Below, piece after piece: positions 32,801-41,833 of a stretch of DNA of 64,000 nucleotides. The notes under the pieces are model-generated. The model worked only from the letters and a program-made list of their open reading frames with translations, was not told the origin of the DNA and did not search any database. The stretch spans positions 418,051-482,050 of the forward strand of contig SDOX01000005.1 of NCBI GenBank assembly GCA_004565275.1, given 5' to 3'. The translations under genes and the position numbers were made by a program. The first letter of the stretch is position 1, and each line of letters begins with the position of its first letter. This DNA comes from Nannochloropsis salina CCMP1776 (Eukaryota; Sar; Eustigmatophyceae; Eustigmatales; Monodopsidaceae).

Positions 32801-34645
32801 TCGGGAGGAGGAGGATGAGGGCGGGTTCGGGGTCCACCACAGCCACCAGCCCTTGTAGACGCTCAGATACTTGCCGTTTACCGAGTTTCGGAGTATCACC
32901 ACGTCGCCGTTGCACAAGAAATCGGAGCGAAAGTAGGCCGTTGTCCCTCCCACCTTGATCAGGTGCACATCCAAGGGCGCGGCTCCCGGTCTGGCAATGC
33001 AGTAGCCTTTCCCTTCCGTCACACAAGCCCAGCCCCCAACGGAGCCGCTCGTGGCTGCCAGGAGCGGCGCGATGTCGCCCGAGCGCACGTACACGTCTGA
33101 TCCCGACAAAGCCCCCTCCTCGTCCTCCCCCTCCTCTGCACTGGCATAGCTACCCCCTCTCCTCTCCGTGCCAAACCCGTCACGACCCGCGTCCAAGGTA
33201 CTTGCCAGCCCGTCCAACTCCACACCACCACCCCCTGCGCCCACAACACTGCCCGCTTTCTCCTTTCGTCCTCCTTCCCCGCCCCCGTCGCTGCTTCTGG
33301 AGCGCACGCGGCTCGGGCGGGGACCCGGCGAGTGACTAGGGAAGACAGAGCCATGGAGGCCGCTACTGCTCATCCCAGCCTCGGTCGCACTCAGCCTGTC
33401 TGTGTCCTCCTCCCCCAACCCCGCTTCGCCGCCAGCCGCCACCAGCTCGCAGTGGTAGAAATACCGCTTGTCGCACCGCCGATGCGCGCCCCCCGGATTG
33501 GCCGCCACGGAATTGTGCAGGTCGTAGACGACAATGTGGACCGAGGCGTCCCCGAAGTACCCGCTCAGGTCGATGGACTTCTGCCCCGCGATGTTGACCA
33601 GCTGCCACTGGGAGAAATCCAGGTACATGGAGTGGAAAGACATGGAGTAGATGGGCCCCAGCACAAACTCGGGCTCTTTCCCTTTCCCCCCTCGCCGCGG
33701 GACTCGCGTCTCGTCCGGCTCGTAGAACTCCCTCCCCAGCGGAGGGGGTTCCTGCCCCGCCGGGGTCACGACCAGCCGGTCCATGCCTCGGGAGAGCGGG
33801 AAGGTCAGGTGGGGGAGTTCCACCTGCTCGGCCTCCGCCGCCTCCCCGCCTTTGTCGCCGAAGCTGTAGTGCAGGTTCTTGAGCACGCGGCGGGCGAAAG
33901 CAAGGACCATGCCCGCCACGGTCTTGGTCACCAAGCCCAAGTGCATCCGCTCCGTCAACTCGGCGCCCATGTAGAGCACGCCCTCCGGGAGCCTCTTGAA
34001 ACGACCCTGGATCTGCATTTCGAAGAGCCGTTGCTTCCCGGCGAAGTGCGCCACGTACCGAGGGTCTTCGGGCTTGGTCCGGAGCATGAACAGGACCTGG
34101 CCCTTGAAGAATTCATTCTCGAAGTCCACCACCTCGTTGAACGGGATCTGCACCCCCATCCAGTCGATCAGCTTGACTCCGTTGTACCGGGGATCTCGGA
34201 GGGTCTGGGCGAAGCGGCTCCGCATCTCGTGTCTTCGCGATTCACGCATGCTCCTCGGCGTGCCCATCGTGCCTGTATCCAGTCCCAGCCGGCTGCTAGC
34301 CTCGTTCCCGGCCGCCTCCTCCCTCGCCCCATGGCCCCCTACCAGCCGCGTCTGGCTGGCGATGCGTCGCAAGGCCGAAAAAGTCTGCCCGGCGGCCTCC
34401 ACTATGTTGGTAGGCGTGCCGATCGACGGCGACGAGGCGCTGGAGGAGGACAACGAGGGGGGCGGCAATGTTTGTGGGGGATCGGGGTCCCGCGCCCCCT
34501 CCCTCGACCTCCTCCTCTCCACGGTAGGGCTTGGGCTGGGGGCAGGAACAGGTTTGGGAGCCCCAAGGAGAACGTCGTGGCCCCGGGCCTTCAGGATGAG
34601 TACAACCAAAGAAGCGCCCAAGACCATGCCGACCAGCAAGCCCAT
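29828..34645 (-). CDS. Giant membrane-anchored DUF1769 / PH / DUF547 protein
   Basis: A single exon of 1605 residues from ATG 34645. The first 20 residues (MGLLVGMVLGASLVVLILK) are a signal anchor. Residues about 150-375 match DUF1769: GRFKRLPEGVLYMGAEL, LHYSFGD, ELPHLTFPL, DRLVVTPAGQEPPPLG. Residues about 540-675 contain GDVVILRNSVNGKYLSV and HFVIHG, which look like beta-trefoil (fascin or actin-cross-linker-like) repeats. A poly-Glu tract lies at about 719-748. A PH domain follows at about 1080-1185 (WREEWMVLYPSHVSFFAMG, ending WLTALTARV). DUF547 lies at about 1280-1420 (FFLNIYHTLLQHALL, DFRINFALVNGS). The tail is acidic. DUF1769 occurs mainly in fungal proteins and DUF547 in plant proteins. 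A cortical or membrane-contact scaffold is only a guess. It is divergent from the histidine kinase gene. Confidence 0.85.
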   Translation of the reverse strand: MGLLVGMVLGASLVVLILKARGHDVLLGAPKPVPAPSPSPTVERRRSREGARDPDPPQTLPPPSLSSSSASSPSIGTPTNIVEAAGQTFSALRRIASQTRLVGGHGAREEAAGNEASSRLGLDTGTMGTPRSMRESRRHEMRSRFAQTLRDPRYNGVKLIDWMGVQIPFNEVVDFENEFFKGQVLFMLRTKPEDPRYVAHFAGKQRLFEMQIQGRFKRLPEGVLYMGAELTERMHLGLVTKTVAGMVLAFARRVLKNLHYSFGDKGGEAAEAEQVELPHLTFPLSRGMDRLVVTPAGQEPPPLGREFYEPDETRVPRRGGKGKEPEFVLGPIYSMSFHSMYLDFSQWQLVNIAGQKSIDLSGYFGDASVHIVVYDLHNSVAANPGGAHRRCDKRYFYHCELVAAGGEAGLGEEDTDRLSATEAGMSSSGLHGSVFPSHSPGPRPSRVRSRSSDGGGEGGRKEKAGSVVGAGGGGVELDGLASTLDAGRDGFGTERRGGSYASAEEGEDEEGALSGSDVYVRSGDIAPLLAATSGSVGGWACVTEGKGYCIARPGAAPLDVHLIKVGGTTAYFRSDFLCNGDVVILRNSVNGKYLSVYKGWWLWWTPNPPSSSSSRAHFVIHGLEEGARVTVGRAFHLRHNKWASYQVGITENINSEYGGRMLGLYQTSKSKRMFQSKRSKTWLSPLQLKFQAPRGEDGMGVGGGAVPQLPLDDGSMVVMEEEEEEEEEEEEEEEEVGEEEEEEEEERRARKARARRSKERRKVAEAALGEGGEEQLEGLEPFFADKALDSDTIEGCMEVDVPAWIEMVHRHKKKPQLAYALRVRFRDPVTGEETARWTALRTGIDLAPVIQMQRRRQLRRLQASEADARESLSSLAVEGEGTGSEGERRGRAVVAVGGGAESMAEVVAMDTCDAYMLHSPPGKRKGLKASPVKEDKARRSGSMGRDKKGRHQGPSMEGFSSPLPASHRPLQHQNPADQSVRLLAQLLEEMNRPEPAVSSPVHAGSAYCPPLSALRHLDRDEEYDPLDLSHPLPSCKTALYSILRRRNCLDAWFLRGTAADMAVNVPAKAGCQPLQQSVVARALWESHWREEWMVLYPSHVSFFAMGTKKPGWSVFLHDILGLKVPSSSSKLSAHFPGSFFLSLETLGRVHYLWFASEITRDSWLTALTARVGGQAGYEMPVGVIISDPREAFVLKSGQWRPRSRIILNARRMSLDVPPPATTEEVGPCLSTLSVKALKLVYDLSPDSGTERLVSFLDLCSSFRVLPLHLLDLASPEALVFFLNIYHTLLQHALLLLGPPSSKDWSAFFTNVSYEMGNDVFSLTELEHCVLRGHLARPRSVPRHMPSPPPLDDDHYLYALSKTDFRINFALVNGSLSAPPFVTVFQAGHLNEQLNRASVRFIDHTVRMDGKKRLLVLPKVCDIYRADFSAAKTGRETMKVCLRFLERAKWERISWLMAGAKAPSVKYSSMRAKCHETLCLIEDKLTTPRNAVITSIGNGAIQATTPLLESNKVASPPIPEPLLLTPVATSKGALRNSSPPLLNLDKEESSSASEDFDEEMEEDENDGGSISDELEGEASEELEAPVDRDELGSGEHDRTSSGDGTS
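32409..32489. repeat. TCC trinucleotide repeat encoding poly-glutamate
   Basis: Two blocks of TCC repeats, about 32409-32430 and 32444-32489, lie within the large minus-strand gene. They keep its frame and encode runs of Glu. Confidence 0.95.
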
Positions 34646-35338
34646 ATCTAGGTCCGGATTGGATAGAAGGCGGTTCGCCGCTGCCCAACCTGTGATCAGG
34701 TGATGGTAGTAGAGGTCGTTGAAGGGGCATTTGCCACGCAAATCACGTCTTCCTCACAGCCTGACATTCATGCTGTGACCACTTTCTTGGCCGCCCGACT
34801 TTACGTGAGCCCCATGCCATCTTATTACCTGTTCCGGCTGCAGCCGCTAGGACAAGGGGCTCGAAATACGTCTCCATGACTTCCACACAACCCGAAGACG
34901 TCTGAGGGCGCCGCACGCGTCCGAGCCCAGGTACCTGTCAAACTTGGCCTTCGGACAAAACAAACGCACCACCGTGATTCCCCGGGGATTGTGCACGTCC
35001 TGAATGAAAGGGAAGGGTGCAACTGGATGTGAGCGACAAACGTGTTCCGCTTGCTCGAAACCTGATCATCTCATGGGCATAAGATAATTAAGGCATTTTG
35101 TCTTCAACAGATGCTTGGCTTGTGGATGAGTCTAGCAGAAAAAATGCCTCCGTACAACCTTATCCACATAATCAACATTTCGGCATTTTGCATGTAAGGA
35201 AAGGCCTTGTTGAACGAGGTAATTGGCGGTGGCGCGGCCGCAAGGAGATCGGCGACATGTTGTATTTGACGTGACCGGACGGAGGGTGGTGAAACGCAGA
35301 ATTATGCTGGGAGAGACTCGCATTTACTACAAAGCGGA
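34646..35338. other. Divergent intergenic region
   Basis: It lies between the divergent DUF1769 and histidine kinase genes. Open sequence continues 32 codons upstream of ATG 34645 without another ATG. I see no gene. Both promoters must be here. Confidence 0.45.
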
Positions 35339-38300
35339 ATGCACCGGGACGCCTTGGAGGCATCATCACTCTTGCCTGAAACATTCTTCACGACCAACTT
35401 ACACAGGAATGCCTGGGTTCATGACCTTGGTTTTCTCCCGACGACGATGAGGCACCAAGACCCGCGAGGGCGGTGGGCTGCCGATGGCGGCGCTTCTACC
35501 TCCTACTCCCTGGGACCTTCCGCGGCGCCGCTTCCCTCGTCGACACAAGCCGAGGTCCTATTTGATGGCCGCGATAAGGAGGACGTGGATTGTCACCATC
35601 ACTCGCTGGAGGAACGGGCGCGGCGGACAGTTTTTACATGCGCCTGGTGCGCCCTATGCCTTGCAGGCAGCAATGTCCTGGGCTCCAAAGTTCTGTCATT
35701 GGGAGGCACGGCTTTGTTTTGGCCCGGCCCACCCATCGTCGCCATGTTCCTGGTCCTCAGTCCTTTGTTCATGCAGCGCTGGTTGGCGTCCACGGCATTC
35801 GCTGTCTACCTTGTGATGATCCTCCTCGATTTTGGCAAGCTGAACGAGTGCCTGTTTTTGAACGTGCTGTTCATGGTCACCGATGCCACGGAGGTCTTCG
35901 TTGTCATGACGTGTTTGCGTGCAGTGCTAGGGATCGCTCCCGTCAGTATCATTCGGACGGGGGTGGGAATAAATGCCATCCTGCTTTTCCCCCTGGTTCT
36001 GGCCCCCTTGAAAGCGGGCCTGAATGCTTTGCTAATCTATATGTGCTACGGCGCACTGAACCTTCCCTTGTCTGAAACCCTCGTGATTTGGCTGATTGGG
36101 GACCTGTTCACCGACTTCTTCGTCGTATACTCGGTGCTGGTGGTGCGCTACTACCTCCAGCTCTACCTGATCAAGGTGAAGGAGATGAAAATGCGTGAGA
36201 GGGAGGGCAGAAAGGAGCCGGAAGACGCGGGCCGGGCCGAGACGGCGAATGCAATCGGCATGGGAGGCAGCCTCCGGGTGCCGCATGGAGGGCCGGGCGA
36301 AAGCTCAGTGGGCGGGGCAGGGCGCACGACCCCGGCTGTGACCAACGGGGAGAGTATTTATCACTTTACACAAACACGTTACGAGAACGGGGGTTGGGGC
36401 CAAGAAGAGGGCGACGAGGAGGAGTCGGAGAAGGAGTGGGGCAGCGACGACAGTGAATACGAGGGGGAGGAGGAGGAGGAGGAGGAGGAGGAGGAAGACG
36501 AGGAAGACGAGGAAGACGAGGAGGAGGAGGAGGAGGAGGAGGAAGACGAGGAAGACGACGAGGAATGGAAGTTCGAAAATGGAGGGCGTGAGATCGAGCC
36601 CGGGGAATGTAGGAATGAGGAGGATGCTGGAAGGAGTGATTTTCCCGGGAAGTGGTCTCCTTACGCTCCTGGAAGCGGCGTCTCTCACCATCGCGCGAAT
36701 GGAGTACGTCCGGGTATGGTGGCGAAGACGGAAGCGTTGGGTCCAGGGATACCAAGCAATGCTGCCGCGGTGCAGCAGGCCGGCCATCCAGTCAAAGCCT
36801 GGCTGCACTCACCGAGGATGCTCTGGGACGTGGCAGCCTTCGTCTTCTTCCTCTCGGTCAGCATCTTGACCTCGTTCGCCACCATCCTCAACCACACGCG
36901 CGCATCGCCCGCCAGCCCCTCTTCTACCTGGGCAGTCGGCTTCTTTTTCCGGTCACGGGGTACGTGACGGTGCGGTACGGACAGCTTGTCTCCTGCTTCA
37001 TCGTGGGCGTGGTGGCCATCAGCATGCTGGTCACCGATTTCCTCCTCAACGAGGAGCAGAAGACGTATGGCTCCGTGTATATCACCTCCTTCAGCACCCT
37101 CTTCCAGGCCTTGGTCTGCCCGACGCTCATCGTCATCGTCTCCTGGTCCATTTCCTACCTGGCTGTGGCCCTGGCAGAGCGGCAAGATACCCTCCGCCTC
37201 CTTCGGGATAAAAACGCCCAGCTGCTCGCGCAAGAAAAAGAATTAAGAGAGGCGAAACTGGCAGCCGAGCAAGCCCTGTCCTCCAAGACCGAGTTCTTCG
37301 CCCGCGTCTCCCACGAGTTCCGCACGCCCCTGAACGTTGTCCTGGGGTTCTCAGAGGAGCTCATCAAGCCGCCCCCCCCCGGGGAGGGAGGGCAGTGGGT
37401 GGCCCTGACTGCTGAAACAGCGGACCGCGTGCAGTACATCTTGGCGGCGGGGGAGAGTCTGTTGCGGGTCGTGGACGACATCCTGGAGCTCTTCCGCCTC
37501 TCCTCCACCCACTCCCAAAACGGGGGCCAGCTCCTCCGGGTGAACATGACGGCGGTCGACATCCCCTCCTTCTTCGGCACCGTCTGCGACCTGGTCGAGG
37601 TCATCTCCAAGGAGAACGGGCTGCATTTCATCAAGCACCTGGACCCCGCCCTCCCCCGGTGCCTGATCATTGACCGGGGCCGATTCTCCCAGCTTGTCAT
37701 GAACCTGGCCTTCAACGCCTGCAAGTACAGTCGGCCCGCGGGCGGGGTAGTGTCTATCCGCCTCACCAACGAAGGTCCCGTGGAGGACGGGCGCCCGGGC
37801 TTCATCACCTTGCGCCTCGACGTGCAGGACAATGGGCCGGGGATACCGCCGGAGGTCAAAGACCGGATTTTCGAGTCCTTCTTCCGAGGAGGACCCTCAA
37901 TGGAGACCATGGAGGTCGAGGAAGAGGAGGCGGCCATGCCCGCTGCGGCGGGAGTGCCCGACTGCTACTCCTTGCCGGCAACCGGGGGTGGGGGGGGAAT
38001 GCGAGGAGGGGAGATGACTGGGTATTTTGAAGATGCAAGTCAGCTGCCACCGGGGGGTCAGCGCCACAGGGGAGTCGGAGCTGCCTCGCCCTATTCCTCT
38101 CCGGGCTTGCCGACGACCAACTCGGTGTCTGGGGTCCACGCAGGCTTCAATGCGGGGCTGGCTTCTGGTGCAGGTGTTCGCAGCCAACAGTACCTAGCTG
38201 GCGCATCGCCTCCCCCTCTCCACGCAAGCAGCGCCGGGACTAAAGCGGGGTCCCACCCCTTTCCGCCGGTCCTTCCTCCCCCCCACCGAAACTACAAGGC

Positions 38301-38997
38301 GAAGGGGCACGGGCTGGGGCTGGCGATCACCAAGCAGCTTGTGGATTTACTGCACGGGAAGATCACTGTCCGATCGTCGCTGGGTCTGGGCAGTTTGTTT
38401 TCGATCTTGTTGCCCGCGGAAGTAGCAGAAGGAAGCAGTTACGAGGAGTCCCTTGCGGGGCCAGGGGGAGCGGGAGGGGGAGGGAGAGCGGACGGCCCTC
38501 CGCCGGTGCGAGACCTGAAGATTCTTTCCGTGGAAGATATCCTGGTCAACCAAATCGTGCTGGGGGGCATGCTCCAGCAGGATGGACATCGTGTCGTATT
38601 TGTGGAGACGGGCACGGCAGCATTGTCCTCGATCGACCCCTCGTTCGACCTGATCCTCTTGGATTTGCAACTGCCGGATATGCACGGTATCGACGTTCTA
38701 AAGACCCTGAGGAAGGATGCCGACCCCCTCCTAGCTGCCATGCCCATCGTCGTGGTCTCCGCCTTGGTTTTGGACCGAGAAAAGCAGGAGTGCGCCCAGG
38801 CCGGGGCTGACGGGTTCATCACCAAGCCGGTCAAGCTCGGCCTCCTCCGGCAAGAGATCAGGTCCTTGTGGGACTCGGGGAGGTTACGGAGGCGTGAGGA
38901 GAGGGGGGAAACAGGGGAAGAGGAGCATGCTGCTGAGGAAAGGCCAGCGGGGGAGAGGTCAGGGAAGGAAGGAGGTAACTCAGGCATCGAAGATTAA
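35339..38997 (+). CDS. Membrane hybrid sensor histidine kinase, reading frame interrupted once
   Basis: Two overlapping frames make one protein. The first (35339-36967) encodes about seven hydrophobic segments starting CAWCALCLAGSN and including FWPGPPIVAMFLVLSP (MASE1-like, tentative). A long Glu/Asp loop follows, then a further membrane helix ending ATILNHTR. The continuation RIARQPLFYLGSRLLFPVTGYV, more helices, and the kinase lie in the frame two bases on. The break is near 36893-36905, in a CGCGCG run with no intron signal. The kinase has the H box HEFRTPLNVV, N box MNLAFNACKYS, G1 DNGPGIP, F box RIFESFF and G2 GHGLGLAI. A receiver follows with VEDILVNQ, phospho-acceptor Asp in LLDLQLPDMHG and Lys in FITKPVK. 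An insertion of over 100 residues separates the F box from G2. An upstream ATG at 35339 or a later one at 35448 could be the start. Confidence 0.85.
36466..36565. repeat. GAG/GAC/GAA low-complexity repeat encoding an acidic loop
   Basis: About 100 bases made of GAG, GAA and GAC codons inside the histidine kinase gene. They encode more than 30 consecutive Glu/Asp residues in a loop between membrane helices. Confidence 0.95.
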
Positions 38998-39712
38998 GCG
39001 TGACACCGAGGAATGGGTTTAGAGGCAAGGGCTGGGTGATGAGAGGAGAGGACGAGTGGATGGATCGGGTCCGGGCGTGGGAGGCAATAGGGAGGTGTAA
39101 AGACGGGGAGGCAGGTGCCGGATGTCTTAATGAAGGGGAGTACCGTCCAAGACAGTTCCCTCCCATCCCCTCCACGAAGGACGGGGTCACCTGGTTGGGA
39201 GGTGATGCCTCAATGACACAGTAGCCTCTGAAAATGAACTTTGTGAAATTCAAATGTCGAAAAATGCATGACGAAGCACCGTGAAATGTTGAAATTCAAT
39301 GTCTGTATAATTTACCGAAAAGCAAAAAAGGGAAATTCTAGTAAGAATATAGCGATGTCGATATTTTAAATTGCACTGCTTAAGGCTTTCGTCAATACAA
39401 ACGCTCGGGCGATGCAGCGACCGAAATATAGGTCGCCTACGAATCGCAAAACTCTTTTCAAATTTGCCTTGTGGTACCTGCATATGAGATTGTAAAACAT
39501 TTCACCGTCTGAAAGCAACGGTGCAGTTTCTGGAAGTACGACAAGAGACAAACATGAAAGCGATCCATCCAGAACGCTGATTTCTATTGACCACATCAGG
39601 ACTTGACCCGTTCTATGCAATGGGAGAGTCCACCAGACGTTTCGCAGGCTTGAGAGCAGGTACCTATGCTTCGTCTCACTGCACACCTCGCAATGTCGCC
39701 AGCCGTGCCCAG
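38998..39712. other. Convergent intergenic region
   Basis: No gene supported. The left 200 bases remain GC-rich like the kinase tail; the middle is AT-rich. The 3' ends of the kinase and the dehydrogenase face each other here. Confidence 0.45.
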
Positions 39713-40912
39713 TCATATAGGGACCTCACTCCAAGCCATCGACGTCACCAAACGCAGGAGCTTCGGCGGCAAAACAGCCGTGGCCAACACGAAGGCCTGG
39801 TTCACCAGACCCGGGACTACGACGCTGTCCCCTCGCAACATCCCCGTCACGCCCTCACGCGCCACCCGATCGGCAGGCATCGCCATCCCCGGGACGGAGA
39901 AAGCGGCCGCAGCCTGGGCGTGGGCGCGCGCCTGGAACTCGGTGAAGGTCGCACCGGGCAGCAGGTTCGTCACCGAGACGCCTTCAGGCTCGAGTTCGTG
40001 TTGAATGGCCAGGGTGAAGGAGGACACGAAGGCTTTGCTGGCGCTGTAGACGGCCACCAAGGGGCCGGGCGCGACGCCGGCAATGGAGGAGACGCACATG
40101 ATGCGCCCACGGCCTCGGGAGGCCATCTCTTGACCGAATAACCAACAAAGCTGGGTCAGAGACAATGCATTCAAATGGACGATTTCCTCGATCTTCGCCG
40201 TAGGCATCTTTAGAAAGGAGTCGGTGTACCCCACCCCGGCGTTGTTGACCAAGGCGCTCACCTGCAAGCCCTTTTCGCGCACGATGCTCTCGTACACACG
40301 CCGGGCTGCTTCGGGACAACTTAGATCCGCCGGCACGATGTGAATGGGGACCATTCTTTTCCGGTCAGCCAGCAGTGCTCGAATATCTGACGCCAACTCC
40401 TGCAGTTTATCTGCCCGACGGGCGACAAGAATGACACCGAAGCCTCTTCTCGCTAGCTCCAAGCTTATCTCCCGCCCTATCCCGCTGCTGGCGCCAGTAA
40501 TCAGTGCCAGCTCTTCTTCCCCCTGAGACAGTGCAGGACATATCGGATGGCGTCGTCGTAGATGGTGGAAGCCAAAGGCCCCGGCACTCAAAGCCCCCAT
40601 AGTCCCTAAGACTATCCGTTGTCCCAACCCCCCGTGAGGTAAGGCGGCGTACCCGCAAAGCAACGCTGTCACTGGAGGCACGTAAAGCTGTATTTGACGT
40701 AACGGCCCGGCGACCAGCGATATGGCAAGCAAACCAGCTCCCAAAGCTAACAGATTGGTCGGAAGAAAAAGAAAAGGTATTCAGAAGTGTTTGTCAACAT
40801 CCTCGGCCAGAAGAGAGTAGTAAAGGAACTTACGCCTTACATATTTGTCATGGCAAGCTTCACACAGTTTACCTTGCCAGCTTCCGGGCCCCGTTATCTT
40901 ACTTTTAAGCAT
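39713..40912 (-). CDS. Membrane short-chain dehydrogenase/reductase (SDR)
   Basis: Exon 1 (40912-40834, MLKSKITGPGSWQGKLCEA onward) joins exon 2 (40746-39713) in phase to give 370 residues. Exon 1 was found from its GTAAGT donor and phase 1 match. The long tract CTTTTCTTTTTCTTCC before the TAG acceptor supports the intron. Hydrophobic segments follow (LGAGLLAISLVAGPL, VPPVTALLCGYAAL), so the enzyme is probably membrane-bound. The Rossmann motif is TGASSGIG near residue 110, then NNAGVG, catalytic Ser in CVSSIAG and the YxxxK pair in YSASK. This is a classical SDR of the ketoreductase/hydroxysteroid dehydrogenase group. A role in fatty-acid elongation or sterol metabolism is possible, but no substrate can be named. 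Confidence 0.85.
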
Positions 40913-41245
40913 TTTTCGGCTTTGTAAGATCTTCGCAATTTAGTCCTGATCTGTGATGTACGCACATGATAATTTCAATCTGGAAAACGGACAGGAGGTT
41001 ACGCAGTCGCCCCAGGGAGGCGAGCAGCGAGGGGGGTGTTCCTGCATATCAATTCTTCAAGCCCAACAAACCTCCGCGACCGAATGAGGACGAGTCTGTA
41101 AATGAAAAAAACGTCACATTATTCGCTTTGTGTCTCATGCGATACCCGTTTTGATCAGCTCACGTATTCGCGCATCACCCCTCTCCTACACCTCAAGCCC
41201 AGGCTTCTTGTTGCAGAAAGGACGGAGCGGCCTCAATATCTTCCA
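40913..41245. other. Divergent promoter region
   Basis: It lies between the divergent SDR and NFU-fold genes. No other coding sequence is supported. Confidence 0.45.
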
Positions 41246-41758
41246 ATGCTTCATCCAACGACGACATCGCTCTTTCTCGTACTAGGGGCAATGTTGTGTG
41301 CAGTTACCAAAAGTTTCATCCCTGTGCCGGCACGCGCGTCCCGCTCTGCAACTTACTTCCCTGCAAAGCCCACCGCCATCTCCCTCGTGGGCTCTACCAT
41401 GCGACTGACGCCCTACATGTTCATGAGCACGAGCAATTTCGACGAGCCTCTCATTCTTACTGAGGAGAATGCAGCTTTGGTTCTGGAGGCCGCTCGGCAA
41501 GAGCTTGGTACCATGTTTGGGTACACCAAGGAGAACCAAGCCGTGGGCATTACTGGGGAGGTTGACCTGGTGGCCGTTGAGGGCATCAGCATCATCGTCC
41601 GTCTCAAGAACAGGTTTTGGCACGATCGAAAGATGGTGCTAACCCGTATCTCGAAGTTTGTAACGGACCGTATTCCCGAAGCTATGGTGGAAATCGAGGA
41701 TGTGGAACAATTGAAGGGGGATGACGCGAAGAGCGTCTCGGATTTTTACGCGCATTAA
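41246..41758 (+). CDS. NFU-fold-like protein without the CxxC cluster site, plastid presequence
   Basis: A 170-residue single-exon protein from ATG 41246. The N terminus has a hydrophobic signal (SLFLVLGAMLCAVTKSF) with KSFIPVPA at the predicted cleavage site, a plastid bipartite type. The domain at about 75-160 follows the NifU C-terminal (NFU) pattern: ENAALVLEAARQEL at the first helix, GEVDLVAVEGISIIVRL at the strands, VLTRISKFVTDRIPE at the last helix. The position that carries CxxC in Fe-S scaffold NFU proteins reads RFWHDRKM, with no cysteine. It therefore cannot bind a cluster in the usual way. A structural or regulatory plastid role is inferred. The family assignment rests on pattern only. 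It is convergent with the AMP-binding gene, 75 bases away. Confidence 0.65.
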   Translation: MLHPTTTSLFLVLGAMLCAVTKSFIPVPARASRSATYFPAKPTAISLVGSTMRLTPYMFMSTSNFDEPLILTEENAALVLEAARQELGTMFGYTKENQAVGITGEVDLVAVEGISIIVRLKNRFWHDRKMVLTRISKFVTDRIPEAMVEIEDVEQLKGDDAKSVSDFYAH

Positions 41759-41833
41759 GGCTCCAGAACGGAGTTCGAGAGCAAATATGACGATGACTTG
41801 CAAGCTTGTGCTTGTGTTGGTAGCTTTTTTCAT

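Noticed and set aside
33332-34651. A 439-codon plus-strand frame
   Set aside because: It is the complement of the DUF1769 region, rich in His, Arg and Pro, as expected of a shadow of a GC-rich gene.
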